From: Bifidobacterium samirii
GTDB taxonomy: Bacteria > Actinomycetota > Actinomycetes > Actinomycetales > Bifidobacteriaceae
Direction of reading: 5' to 3'
NCBI RefSeq assembly: GCF_003952945.1
Contig: NZ_QXGK01000008.1
Location: 1 to 64,000 of the forward strand
DNA length: 64,000 nt
Part shown: in pieces, positions 43,235 through 51,619 of the stretch
Numbering within the stretch: position 1 is the stretch's first letter
How the letters are laid out: each line of letters opens with the position of its first letter
Notes under the pieces: model-generated
Seen by the model: the letters and a program-made list of their open reading frames with translations, nothing else
Told to the model about the DNA's origin: nothing
Databases searched by the model: none
Program-made: the position numbers and the translations under genes

Positions 43235-43332
43235 GACACGCCCGGACTGGTCATACAGAACGGCGGTTATGCCAAGAATCAGGCACGTTTGAGGACATAA
43301 CCGCCGTTCTGTATGACCAGTCCGGGCGTGTC
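43235..43332. repeat. 98-bp palindromic element, copy D
   Basis: The best-preserved copy: 37 bases at each end (43235-43271 and 43296-43332) are perfect complements, starting with GACACGCCCGGACTGGTC and running into ATACAGAACGGCGGTTATG. It is 29 bases after the GNAT stop and one base from the stop of the minus-strand nuclease gene, so it could terminate both. Confidence 0.95.
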
Positions 43333-43333
43333 G

Positions 43334-44230
43334 TCAGTGTGGTCGGCTGCGTCTGCCATCGCCCAGCACCCACAGGTCCCGCACCGGACTCATGACATCG
43401 ACTGCACCGGCCGCAGTCAGCGCGTCCCTGACGTTTCCGTAGAAGACGTTGCGTCTGGTCTCGTCGAACAGCGTCTCCGACCAAGCCTGGAACACCGACC
43501 ATCCCGACGCGTTCAGGCCGTTCAGACGTTCCGTATCCTGCCGGTACTGGTCCAGATGATGCCGGCCGTGGAATTCCATGCCGATCTGATAGTCGGGGTA
43601 GGCCATGTCGAGGAACATCCTGCCGCCGTCCGCGGTCTCCACCGCATGATTGACGGTCGGCTCGGGCAGTCCGTATTGCAGCGCCCCCAGCCGTAGTCGG
43701 GATTCGAACGGCGAATCGGTCCCCGGGCGTGACAGATTGACCGCCCGGCGGGCGACCTGACCATTACGCAATCGAGGGCATGCCGCGACGAAATCATGCA
43801 GATCGTCCCATGATGCGCGCGCCAGCATCCGGTCGCGGCAGGTGAGCCGGTCGGCCAGCATGATCAGCGAATCGTAAGGACAGTACTGTGCCAGTTGGGC
43901 GAACGTGGCAGCCGGAATCGTACAGAGGAACCCATACACCCGCGTGAGCATGCCGGTCGTCAGCCGACTCCAGGTATGGACGTCCACGCCGGCCGGGTAT
44001 CGGCGTGACCTGGCGTCGCGATGACGGACGACATGCACATCGACATCGAGCAGGCATCCCTCGGGAGGCCCGATGCCGAACAATCCCAAGGCGGTCATCA
44101 GACCGAAGACCGGTTCACAGCCCATCACGGACCTGATCTGACGGCAGCGTTCGACGGTGCTCCACTGGATGTCCCATGCCTCATGCCGCATGATCTGCCG
44201 CGGCTCCGGCTCCCTTCGCATTTCGTACAT
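43334..44230 (-). CDS. DUF559/Vsr-like endonuclease-domain protein
   Basis: About 298 residues from ATG 44230, which follows a minus-strand TATCGT box by seven bases (leaderless type). The N-terminal two thirds are helical and unassigned, with a possible winged-helix (VYGFLCTIPAATFAQLAQY). The C-terminal 90 residues look like a PD-(D/E)xK nuclease fold of the DUF559/Vsr type: Glu in SPFESRLRLGALQ, Asp in MFLDMAYPD, Glu in IGMEFHGRHHLDQYRQD. Many actinobacterial relatives are annotated as DUF559 or AbiEi-like proteins. The only minus-strand gene between copies D and E. Confidence 0.65.
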   Translation of the reverse strand: MYEMRREPEPRQIMRHEAWDIQWSTVERCRQIRSVMGCEPVFGLMTALGLFGIGPPEGCLLDVDVHVVRHRDARSRRYPAGVDVHTWSRLTTGMLTRVYGFLCTIPAATFAQLAQYCPYDSLIMLADRLTCRDRMLARASWDDLHDFVAACPRLRNGQVARRAVNLSRPGTDSPFESRLRLGALQYGLPEPTVNHAVETADGGRMFLDMAYPDYQIGMEFHGRHHLDQYRQDTERLNGLNASGWSVFQAWSETLFDETRRNVFYGNVRDALTAAGAVDVMSPVRDLWVLGDGRRSRPH

Positions 44231-44354
44231 GTCGGGAACGATAGCCGTTCCGGCGGTTTCACCGACGGGTTTTCGAGTCATGTGGTCGAAAGCTCCGGCC
44301 TCGGCGTGTCGCATATGACCTTGGTGGTTGAAACGTCCCTCACCCTCCTGTCGC

Positions 44355-44452
44355 AACACTCCCGGACTGGTCGTACAGAACGTCGATTGTTCCCCGAAAT
44401 GCACCTGATTCTGGGTATAACCGCCGTTCTGTATGACCACTCCGGGCGTGTT
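44355..44452. repeat. 98-bp palindromic element, copy E
   Basis: The ends read AACACTCCCGGACTGGTC and GACCACTCCGGGCGTGTT, slightly diverged, while complementarity extends four bases outward on each side (TCGC/GCGA). The right inner arm is identical to that of copy D (ATAACCGCCGTTCTGTATGA). It lies upstream of the minus-strand nuclease gene and of the divergent dehydrogenase gene, within a 355-base gap (44231-44585) that is otherwise empty. Confidence 0.9.
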
Positions 44453-44585
44453 GCGAAGCGTCAGGCTGCCGGACGACGCCCGGCGCGCCCACCGGCGGCG
44501 GTGGGCTAGAGTGGGCGGTACGGCCCGCGCCCGACGATGAGCTACGGACCGCACCCATGCACCCGAACAAAGGAGTCAACAGGAC

Positions 44586-45611
44586 ATGGAACCCATCAAG
44601 GCGATCCAGTACGGCTGCGGCAAGATGGCGAAGTACACCATCCGCTACATGCATGAGAAAGGCATCCAGATCGTCGGCGCGATCGACGTGAACCCCGCCG
44701 TCGTCGGCATGGACGCCGGCGAATTCGCCGGCATCGGCCCCATCGGCGTGCCGATCCGCGTCGACGCCGACGCCGTGCTCGACGAATGCGACGCCGACAT
44801 CGCCGTCGTCACCCTCTTCAGCTTCACCGAGGAAATCGAGGCCATGTGCGCCAAGTGCCTCGAACACGGCGTGAGCGTCATCACCACCTGCGAGGAGGCC
44901 ATCTACCCGTGGACCACCGCGCCGGCCGTCACCAACCGGCTCGACCGTCTCGCCAAGGACCACGACGCCACGATCGTCGGCTCCGGCATGCAGGACATCT
45001 TCTGGGTCAACATGGTCGCGACCGTCGCCGCCGGCTGCCATACGATCCGCAGGATCACCGGCGCCGTCAGCTACAACGTCGAGGACTACGGCCTGGCGCT
45101 CGCCAAGGCGCACGGCTGCGGCCTGACCGCCGACGAGTTCGAGGCCGAGCTCGCCCACCCGGAGACCGTCGTGCCCGCCTACGTGTGGAACTCCAACGAG
45201 GCGCTCGCCCAGAAGATGGGTCTGACAATCCGCGCCACGTCGCAGAGGAGCGTCCCGTACTTCAGCGACGTCGACGTGTACTCCGAGACGATGGGCGAGA
45301 CGATCCCCGCGGGCAAGTGCATCGGCATGTCCGCGGTGGTGACCACCGAGACGCATCAGGGCATCACGCTGGAGACGTCGTGCATCGGCAAGGTGTACGG
45401 TCCCGACGACGGCGACATGTGCGACTGGGCGATCGAAGGCGAGCCGGACGTCGAATACCACGTCGTCAAGCCGGCCACGGTCGAGCACACGTGCGCGACT
45501 GTCGTCAACCGCATCCCCGACGTGCTCAACGCGCCCGCCGGCTACGTGACCGCCGACCAGCTGGCCGAGATCTCGCATCTGGCGTACCCGGCCGCCATGT
45601 ACGTGGAGTGA
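44586..45611 (+). CDS. NAD(P)-dependent amine dehydrogenase / dihydrodipicolinate reductase-like oxidoreductase
   Basis: About 341 residues. A Rossmann domain ([42 protein letters not shown]) is followed by a catalytic/dimerisation domain with [20 protein letters not shown]. The layout resembles the 2,4-diaminopentanoate dehydrogenase (Ord) group, often labelled dihydrodipicolinate reductase. No ornithine- or diamino-acid pathway genes are nearby, so the substrate is open. AAGGAG is about ten bases upstream. Stands alone between copies E and F. Confidence 0.65.
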   Translation: MEPIKAIQYGCGKMAKYTIRYMHEKGIQIVGAIDVNPAVVGMDAGEFAGIGPIGVPIRVDADAVLDECDADIAVVTLFSFTEEIEAMCAKCLEHGVSVITTCEEAIYPWTTAPAVTNRLDRLAKDHDATIVGSGMQDIFWVNMVATVAAGCHTIRRITGAVSYNVEDYGLALAKAHGCGLTADEFEAELAHPETVVPAYVWNSNEALAQKMGLTIRATSQRSVPYFSDVDVYSETMGETIPAGKCIGMSAVVTTETHQGITLETSCIGKVYGPDDGDMCDWAIEGEPDVEYHVVKPATVEHTCATVVNRIPDVLNAPAGYVTADQLAEISHLAYPAAMYVE

Positions 45612-45679
45612 CGTGGAGTGACGTTGCGTCGGACGTGACGGTCCGATCATCCGGCGGATGACGCCGCCGACCTGAGGGA

Positions 45680-45777
45680 GACACGCCCGGGTTGGCTGTA
45701 CACAACGGCGGTTACGTCGTGGAATCGGCATGATTCCCGACGCAACCGCCGTTCCGTATGACCACTCCGGGCGTGTC
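45680..45777. repeat. 98-bp palindromic element, copy F
   Basis: Ends GACACGCCCGGGTTGG and CCACTCCGGGCGTGTC, with a few mismatches in the left arm; the central hairpin GGAATC/GATTCC is exact. It lies 68 bases after the oxidoreductase stop and 53 bases from the stop of the minus-strand DUF262 gene. Confidence 0.9.
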
Positions 45778-45830
45778 GCCATGTGGCGGTGGCGTTCGCC
45801 CGCCGCCGCACGACGACACACCCTAGGAAA

Positions 45831-47945
45831 TCAGGCCTCGCGCAGCCGGTATTCCTTCCAGATGTCGCCCAGACGCCGACCGTCGGCGCTGCGGCGCCAC
45901 ACGTCGAGTCCGCCGCTGCTGCCGCCGGCCGCGCGCGCCGCGGCGGTCGGCGACGCATACGACGAGCCGTCCTCCAGACGGAAGCGCCCGTCGTCGGTGA
46001 CGGTCGCCGTCCACCGTTCGCCCTTGCGCGGGCGCTCCCAGACGAGCGTCTCGCCGGGTACGAGCAGTCCGGCGGCGACGATCTGGGCGATGGTGACGCG
46101 CTTGGACCCGCGTGCGGCCCGCCCCACACCGGCCGACCCGCCGCCGTCGGCGATCCGGGCGAGGTTGTCGCCGGTCAGGTCGGTCTGGTTCTCGTCGTAG
46201 CGGATGTCCCAGTATTCGGCGATGAGCCGCACGGTCTCCTCCTGACGGCGGCGCATCATCGCCGGCGTGCATTCGGCGTAATCGGCGAGCTGCGCGGTCA
46301 GCGGGAACCGCTTCGAATCCTGCCGCAGCAGCATCCGGTCGCGGCGGTCGGCGTACCCGTCGAGCCGGTCGAGCTGGTCGGCGCTGCCCTGGACGAGCGC
46401 CATGTCTGCGAGACGGTACATCCACTGGTCGTGCTCGCCGCCGTTCCAGCCCGCGTAGCCGTCCCGTCCGGCGATGTCGAGCGGCATGATCGTGACCGCG
46501 GCGAGCCGGCGCGGGCGGGTGATCTTCATGCCTGCCTTGCGTTCGTTGGCGCGGATGAGCAGCAACCGGACGAGGTCGTCGTCGCCCTGCATCTCGCCGT
46601 GCAGCCGGATGAGCGCGGCGAGCCGCTGGTCGGCGTTGACGGCGAGGCCGCGCACGAGCCGCACCGGATAGCCCTTGTCGAGGTCGCGGATGGCGGCGGC
46701 CGCATGCCCGCGCCGTTCGATCGAGGGGGTGCGGTTGAGCGTGTCGATGCCGGTGAGCCGTTCGAGCGCGGCGAGGATGTCCTCGAGCCGCTGACGGTCG
46801 TGCAGGCCGAGCGCCTGTTCTCCGGCCGTGCCGCGCACCGCATGCGATCCGCGCGTGACGAACGGCGAGACGCCGTCGTCGGCCAGCGCGCGGAACGAGT
46901 GGACGAGCGCCCACATGGCGACGGGCTTCCACTCGGCGTTGCGGTAGTCGTGCAGCGCTTCGAGCCGGTCGCGCACCCATGCGGGCAGGACCGTGTCGGA
47001 CGGATGGTCGAGGATGCGCCATGCGGTCGCGTAGGGGGCCAGCACGCGGTCGACGAACGCGGGCACGGTGCGCGCGTCGATATGCGGCTGGAGCACGTCG
47101 GCGAGGAACTCGTCGATGAGCTTGCCGGTGGCCGGCTTGCGGGTGAGGATGAGGTGCAGGAACTCGAAGAAGTCCTCGACGGCGCGCGGATCGTCGCCCA
47201 GCGGGTCGACGATGTCGTCCCAGCGTGCCGCATACGCGTCCATCGACGCGGCCGGCAGCGCGGCGGTGGCGCGCGCCTTGAACACGTCGGACGGCGTCAG
47301 CGGGAGGCCGCGCATGTTCATCACGTCGAAGATGCGGTGCGCGCCGTCGAGGTCGTCGGTGGTGACGATGACGAGCGTGACGCCGTTGACGAGGTAGGAG
47401 GCGAAGCGGTGGCGCGCCTCGTCGTCCATGAGCGCGAGCGCGTCGTACGCCTGCCGCGTGTTGTGCATGATGGTGCGCTGCGCGGGCGACGTCCAGTCGT
47501 CGTCGGTGAGGTCGAACAGCGCTTCGAGGTTGCCTTCCTGCACGTACTGGCGGAAGAACGCGGCGTCGCGTTCGCGCAGGGTGAGGCGCGGCTCGTTGCG
47601 GATGCCGCGCAGCTTGTCGCCGGGTTCGACGATGAGCGCGTCGAGCAGCCGCATCCATTCGGGGTCGCGTTCCAGGTCGCGCAATGCGGCGACGATGATC
47701 GACAGGGAGACGAGCCGCTGCTGTCCGTCGATGACCTGATAGGCGGATTCGCCGTCGCGTACGAGGATGAGCGATCCGAGGAAGTAGGGGACGTCGGGCG
47801 TACGCGACGCCTCGTCGACGTCGCCGATGAGCTGCAGCACGTGTTCGGGACGCCAGATGTAGGCGCGTTGGAACGATGGGATGCGGAATCGGAAGTCGGG
47901 GGTGAACACCTTCCCGAGCGGCAGTTCCTTCGCGTTGATCGCCAT
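45831..47945 (-). CDS. DUF262 (GmrS-like) protein with C-terminal RAMA domain
   Basis: About 704 residues. The N-terminal DUF262 domain is clear: IPSFQRAYIW (22-31), VIDGQQRLVSLSI (71-83) and FDVMNMRGLPLTPSDVFKA. GmrSD-like proteins use it as an NTP-dependent ParB-like part of a restriction enzyme for modified DNA. The middle looks like a degenerate DUF1524 nuclease: the closing FPLTAQLADYAECTPAMMRRRQEETVRLIAEYW is there, but the usual E-H-x-x-P catalytic segment is missing. Residues about 612-700 match a RAMA domain (VTIAQIVAAGLLVPGETLVW, GSSYASPTAAARAA, LGDIWKEY), found in restriction and methylase proteins. Framed by copies F and G. Confidence 0.75.
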   Translation of the reverse strand: MAINAKELPLGKVFTPDFRFRIPSFQRAYIWRPEHVLQLIGDVDEASRTPDVPYFLGSLILVRDGESAYQVIDGQQRLVSLSIIVAALRDLERDPEWMRLLDALIVEPGDKLRGIRNEPRLTLRERDAAFFRQYVQEGNLEALFDLTDDDWTSPAQRTIMHNTRQAYDALALMDDEARHRFASYLVNGVTLVIVTTDDLDGAHRIFDVMNMRGLPLTPSDVFKARATAALPAASMDAYAARWDDIVDPLGDDPRAVEDFFEFLHLILTRKPATGKLIDEFLADVLQPHIDARTVPAFVDRVLAPYATAWRILDHPSDTVLPAWVRDRLEALHDYRNAEWKPVAMWALVHSFRALADDGVSPFVTRGSHAVRGTAGEQALGLHDRQRLEDILAALERLTGIDTLNRTPSIERRGHAAAAIRDLDKGYPVRLVRGLAVNADQRLAALIRLHGEMQGDDDLVRLLLIRANERKAGMKITRPRRLAAVTIMPLDIAGRDGYAGWNGGEHDQWMYRLADMALVQGSADQLDRLDGYADRRDRMLLRQDSKRFPLTAQLADYAECTPAMMRRRQEETVRLIAEYWDIRYDENQTDLTGDNLARIADGGGSAGVGRAARGSKRVTIAQIVAAGLLVPGETLVWERPRKGERWTATVTDDGRFRLEDGSSYASPTAAARAAGGSSGGLDVWRRSADGRRLGDIWKEYRLREA

Positions 47946-48049
47946 GTTGGGCCCCTTTGACTGCGTGGTTGCGGCTGTTCCAGACTACCAGCGCGAAGCG
48001 TCGTACGGGCGTCGCGGCGTGGATGCCGGTCGCCTGCCATCCGCCTGAC

Positions 48050-48148
48050 GACACGCCCGGAGTGGGCATGCGGAACGGCGGTTGCGTCGGGAAAACACCG
48101 GTGATCTACGGTGCAACCGTCGTTCCGTATGACCACTCCGGGCGTGTC
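48050..48148. repeat. 99-bp palindromic element, copy G
   Basis: Ends GACACGCCCGGAGTGGGC and ACCACTCCGGGCGTGTC with the inner GGAACGGCGGTTGC/GCAACCGTCGTTCC stem; one base longer than the other copies. It is 104 bases upstream of the DUF262 start and 59 bases from the response-regulator stop. It is the last copy in the window; bases 48149-48207 contain nothing else recognised. Confidence 0.9.
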
Positions 48149-48207
48149 GCCCACGGTGCCGTCTGCGTCATCGCTCGGCCGGTCGGGTCGTCGCGCCCGA
48201 CATCAGG

Positions 48208-48975
48208 TCACTGCGCATACATGGCCGCCGGATCGTCGGGCGAGGGCAGGTCGGCGCGTTCGACGAGCCGGGCCATCTGCACGCGCCCCATCGCCAGCCG
48301 CTCCGACGCGGCCGACAGGTGCGCCTTGGCGGTGCGTTCGGAGATGAACATGCGCGCGGCGATCTGCGCGTTGGTGTAGCCTTCGGCGGCCAGCAGCACC
48401 GCCTCGCGCTCGCGCTCCGGCAGCGCGTCGAGCATCGCGCGCGCCTCGTCGCGCCGGGCCGCCGGCCGCCACGCGCGCAGTCCGGTGATGAGCTGGCGCT
48501 GGCTGGCCGGATTGAACTGGGGTGCGCCGGAGCACACGTCGAGCACGCGGCGGATGATGTCGCGCGGCGCGTCGGTCTTGGACACGAAGCCCTCCGCGCC
48601 CGCCTCGACCGCCCGGTGCGCGGTGCCCGACGGGTTGAGCGAGGTGAGGATGAGCACATGCGGCGGCTGGGGGAGCGCGCGCAGCCGCCGGGTCGTCTCG
48701 ATGCCGTCCATGCCGGGCATGGCCACGTCCATGAGGACCACGTCGGGACGTTCCCGCCGCGCGTGCTCGATCGCGTCCGCTCCGGCGGTCGACGTGGAGA
48801 CGACGCTGATGCGCCCGTCGGAATAGTCGGCCAGGATCATGCCCATCGCCTGGCACACCATCGGATCGTCGTCGATGACGCTCACCCGGACCGGCCGGTC
48901 GTCGGCGCAGCCGCCGGCGGTCGGATCGTCGGCAGGGGAGAAGTCGGGAGCGGTTGCGTTCGTCACGCGTCCCAT
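48208..48975 (-). CDS. NarL/FixJ-family response regulator
   Basis: About 255 residues. The receiver domain has acidic pocket IDDDP (35-38), phospho-acceptor Asp83 (VVLMDVAMPGMDG) and Lys in GFVSKTD. The C-terminal LuxR-type HTH is LPEREREAVLLAAEGYTNAQIAARMFISERTAKAHLSAA. An Asp/Ala-rich 25-residue N-terminal extension is unusual. GTG 48966, overlapping the kinase stop by GTGA, is an alternative start. It works with the kinase encoded immediately upstream. Confidence 0.88.
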   Translation of the reverse strand: MGRVTNATAPDFSPADDPTAGGCADDRPVRVSVIDDDPMVCQAMGMILADYSDGRISVVSTSTAGADAIEHARRERPDVVLMDVAMPGMDGIETTRRLRALPQPPHVLILTSLNPSGTAHRAVEAGAEGFVSKTDAPRDIIRRVLDVCSGAPQFNPASQRQLITGLRAWRPAARRDEARAMLDALPEREREAVLLAAEGYTNAQIAARMFISERTAKAHLSAASERLAMGRVQMARLVERADLPSPDDPAAMYAQ

Positions 48976-50543
48976 TGTAACGGCGCGTACCGGGCCGACG
49001 GCGGCACCTCGTAGGACCGGTATCCGGGCGCGTCGCGTCCGGACGGTGCGGGCGATTCGTATGCCCCGTATGATGCGGCCGGGGCGGAGACGCCGGAACC
49101 GTCCGTCGCCGTCCACGGCAGCGTCACGTCCAGATGGAACACGTGCCGACGGTCGGTCCCGTACCGGCATTCGCCGCCGATCTGGCCGACGCGCGCCGCC
49201 AGTCCCGGCAGTCCCGCGCCGATGCGTGTGTCGGCCGGTCCGGTCGGTCCGCCCGGGGCGGCCGACACGGTCGTCGCGTCCAGGCCTGCCGGCGTCGATG
49301 ATGACACCGACGTCGGATTGCTCGCATGGATGTGCACGCCCGACTCCGGCCCCGCATCCACCTCCAGCGACACGGGCGCGCCCGGCGCATGCCGGCGCGC
49401 GTTCGTCAGCGCCTCCTGCACCGTCCGATACGCCGCCTTGCCGATCCGCTCGTCCAGTTCGCCCAGCTGCCGGATGTCGATCCACGTATCCAACGCCATA
49501 CCCGCCTGCCGCGCGTCCTCGACCAGCGCACCCAGCGACTCGCGCGTCAGCGACGTCTCATCGTCACCGGCAGCCAACTGCTCCCACGCCCGCTGAGGGT
49601 GACGCAGCATGTCGATGATCGCATGCGCCTCGTCGAGCGCGCCCGCCGACTGGCGTCGGATCTCATCGGCCTTGAGCGCGACCGCCTCGGCGCGCCGACG
49701 GTCCTCCTCGCCGCCCGCATCCGCGCCGGACGGCCCGGACAGACGGTCGGCCTCGGCCTGCAGGGCGCTCGCGTTGAGCGCGATGAGCGACAGCGAATGC
49801 GCGAGCGTGTCATGCGCCTCGGCGGCGATCGCGTCGGCCAGCTGCTGGCTGTCGAGATCGTGCCGCAGACTCTCCGCGCGCCGGGTCGCCGCCTCCGCCT
49901 TCGCGACGGACTGGCGGACGTGGGCGTGCGAGCGGATGACCAGCCCCGAGACGACCGCGACCGCCATGCCGAACAGGGCGGTCAGCAGCGCCGTGACGAC
50001 GATCGTGCGCTCGCTGGCCAGCATGCGCATCGGCACGCCCGGCAGGTCGTCCGGGACGGCCGGATCGGAGAAGATCTCATGCCACAGCGACGATTCGGCC
50101 GGCTGCAGTGCGTCGCGCAGCTGCGCCCACAGCGACGTCGCGAGCGCCGCGACGATGGCCGGCATCGTGCGCGAGGCGCCGCGGCGTCGGGCGATGAGCG
50201 CGGTGAGGGCCATGAGCATGAGCGTCGGATCGTAGGGGAATGCGAGCGTGACGGCCAGCGTGATCCAGAACGTGGATTCGGGGTGGCGGTCGCGTCGCAG
50301 CAGCAGGAACGGCCAGACGAACGCGAGGAACGTGCCGAGCAGCAGCCATGCGTAGAACGGGTCGCCGTCGTCGCGTTCGAGGTACGGCTGCGCGCGGAAC
50401 GATATCTGCGCCAGGCACATGAACATGGCCGACGGGATCATCGCCGTCGTGCACCAGCCTTGGGTGCACACCGGCACGTCGCCGTCGTCCGTCGCCGCCG
50501 GCCGCATGCGCATGCCGGACGGCCTCTCCTCTCGTTCGTTCAT
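48963..50543 (-). CDS. two-component sensor histidine kinase (HisKA_3/NarX type)
   Basis: About 526 residues. Five or six N-terminal membrane helices (40-205) form the sensor; the HisKA_3 dimerisation helix has phospho-acceptor His244 (AEAHDTLAHSLSLI). The HATPase region shows YRTVQEALTNARRHAPG and GAGLPGLAARVGQIGG, with a Ser/Thr-rich insertion in the ATP lid. The C-terminal 45 residues are Pro/Tyr/Ser-rich. ATG 50543 is chosen because a minus-strand TACGGT box ends eight bases before it, making the ATG at 50552 fall within the promoter. Stimulus unknown. Confidence 0.87.
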   Translation of the reverse strand: MNEREERPSGMRMRPAATDDGDVPVCTQGWCTTAMIPSAMFMCLAQISFRAQPYLERDDGDPFYAWLLLGTFLAFVWPFLLLRRDRHPESTFWITLAVTLAFPYDPTLMLMALTALIARRRGASRTMPAIVAALATSLWAQLRDALQPAESSLWHEIFSDPAVPDDLPGVPMRMLASERTIVVTALLTALFGMAVAVVSGLVIRSHAHVRQSVAKAEAATRRAESLRHDLDSQQLADAIAAEAHDTLAHSLSLIALNASALQAEADRLSGPSGADAGGEEDRRRAEAVALKADEIRRQSAGALDEAHAIIDMLRHPQRAWEQLAAGDDETSLTRESLGALVEDARQAGMALDTWIDIRQLGELDERIGKAAYRTVQEALTNARRHAPGAPVSLEVDAGPESGVHIHASNPTSVSSSTPAGLDATTVSAAPGGPTGPADTRIGAGLPGLAARVGQIGGECRYGTDRRHVFHLDVTLPWTATDGSGVSAPAASYGAYESPAPSGRDAPGYRSYEVPPSARYAPLQWDA

Positions 50544-50761
50544 GCTCCCCACCGTAGCCGCTGCCCGCGTCCGGCGCGATGGGCCGTACGGGCGCGCGTC
50601 GGCGCATGCGCTCGCCCGAACGGGCGACGGGAAATGTCCGTTCGTCCACTGACGCCGCGCCGCGAATCCCGGTAGCGTCGGAAGGCGTCAAGGACGAGTC
50701 CCGTCCCCATCCGCCGCGGACCATTCCGGGCATGCGGGACGACATAGAGAAAGAAGGAATC

Positions 50762-51415
50762 ATGGATACTTCGACCATGCAGCAGCCCACCCAGCAGCCG
50801 GCGCCCCAGCAGGCGGCGAAGAAGCCGGTATGGAAGCGCTGGTGGTTCTGGGTCGTCGTCGTGATCGTCGTCGCGGCCCTCTTCGGCGGCGGCGCCACCC
50901 AGTCCGCGAAGGACGGTGACGTCTCCTCGCCGAACGCGCAGACGCAGACCCAGCAGCCAGCCGACGGCGGCGACACGTCCGCCGACGCGTCCAAGGCCGA
51001 CGACGCGAAGGACGAGACGGCCAAGCCGTCCGGCGAGCAGGACATGGAGGGCGACCTAAACCAGCTTCATGTGAAGATCGTGTCCGCAGTGCGCTCCGGC
51101 AACGACTACAACGGCCAGCCGACCGTGCTCGTGACCTACGAGTGGACGAACAACACCGACAAGAACAACTCGTTCGCCGCGCTGGCGAATCCGAAGGTGT
51201 TCCAGAACGGCGCGTCGCTCGACACCGCGATCTATCTGGATTCGCCCGAGGGCTACGACGTGAACTCGTATCTGACCGAACTGCAGGCCGGCGCGAGCGG
51301 CACCGTCACGCTGGGCTACGTGCTGGAGGGCGATTCGCCGGTCACCGTGGACGTCACCGACCTCGTGTCGTGGGACGACTCCGTGAAGGTCACGCACACG
51401 TTCGACCTGCAGTGA
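50762..51415 (+). CDS. membrane-anchored DUF5067/DUF4352-like protein
   Basis: About 217 residues: a Gln/Pro-rich cytoplasmic N-terminus, one membrane helix (WFWVVVVIVVAALFGGG, about 35-52), an Asp/Ala/Lys-rich linker (55-95) and an extracellular Ig-like beta domain (VKIVSAVRSGNDYNGQPTVLVTYEWTNNTDKNNSF). This is the layout of DUF5067/DUF4352 surface proteins, function unknown. AAGAAGGA precedes the ATG. It is divergent from the sensor kinase gene, a position typical of a two-component target. Confidence 0.7.
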   Translation: MDTSTMQQPTQQPAPQQAAKKPVWKRWWFWVVVVIVVAALFGGGATQSAKDGDVSSPNAQTQTQQPADGGDTSADASKADDAKDETAKPSGEQDMEGDLNQLHVKIVSAVRSGNDYNGQPTVLVTYEWTNNTDKNNSFAALANPKVFQNGASLDTAIYLDSPEGYDVNSYLTELQAGASGTVTLGYVLEGDSPVTVDVTDLVSWDDSVKVTHTFDLQ

Positions 51416-51470
51416 CCTGCAAGTGACGCGGCGGCGCATCGTCGCGCAACGGGACGATACGGCCGGCGTC

Positions 51471-51509
51471 GGGCGCTCGTCTCCCCGGGGGAAGGGGAGG
51501 CGGGCGCCC
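51471..51509 (+). terminator. GC-rich hairpin after the DUF5067-like gene
   Basis: Sixteen-base arms (51471-51486 and 51494-51509) pair with two G-U wobbles and a seven-base loop. No T-run follows, so it is a hairpin of uncertain terminator strength. A TAGGAT -10 candidate for the next gene lies near 51584. Confidence 0.5.
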
Positions 51510-51619
51510 TCGCGTCGTGTCGCAATGGTGAAGAACCGCCGGCGCACAGCGTAATCCCATGGAACTCCCAGCTCGTCTCCCGTAGGATGGGACGCAGGAA
51601 AACGACATAAGGAGTCATC

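Noticed and set aside
43235-43332. Palindromes considered as simple rho-independent terminators
   Set aside because: No T-run follows any copy and the stems extend over nearly 98 bases. A secondary termination role is possible, but it does not explain the shared sequence.
41926-48148. Repeats considered as a CRISPR array
   Set aside because: The copies are about 98 bases long, palindromic and 1-2.3 kb apart with genes between them; no short regular spacers and no cas genes.
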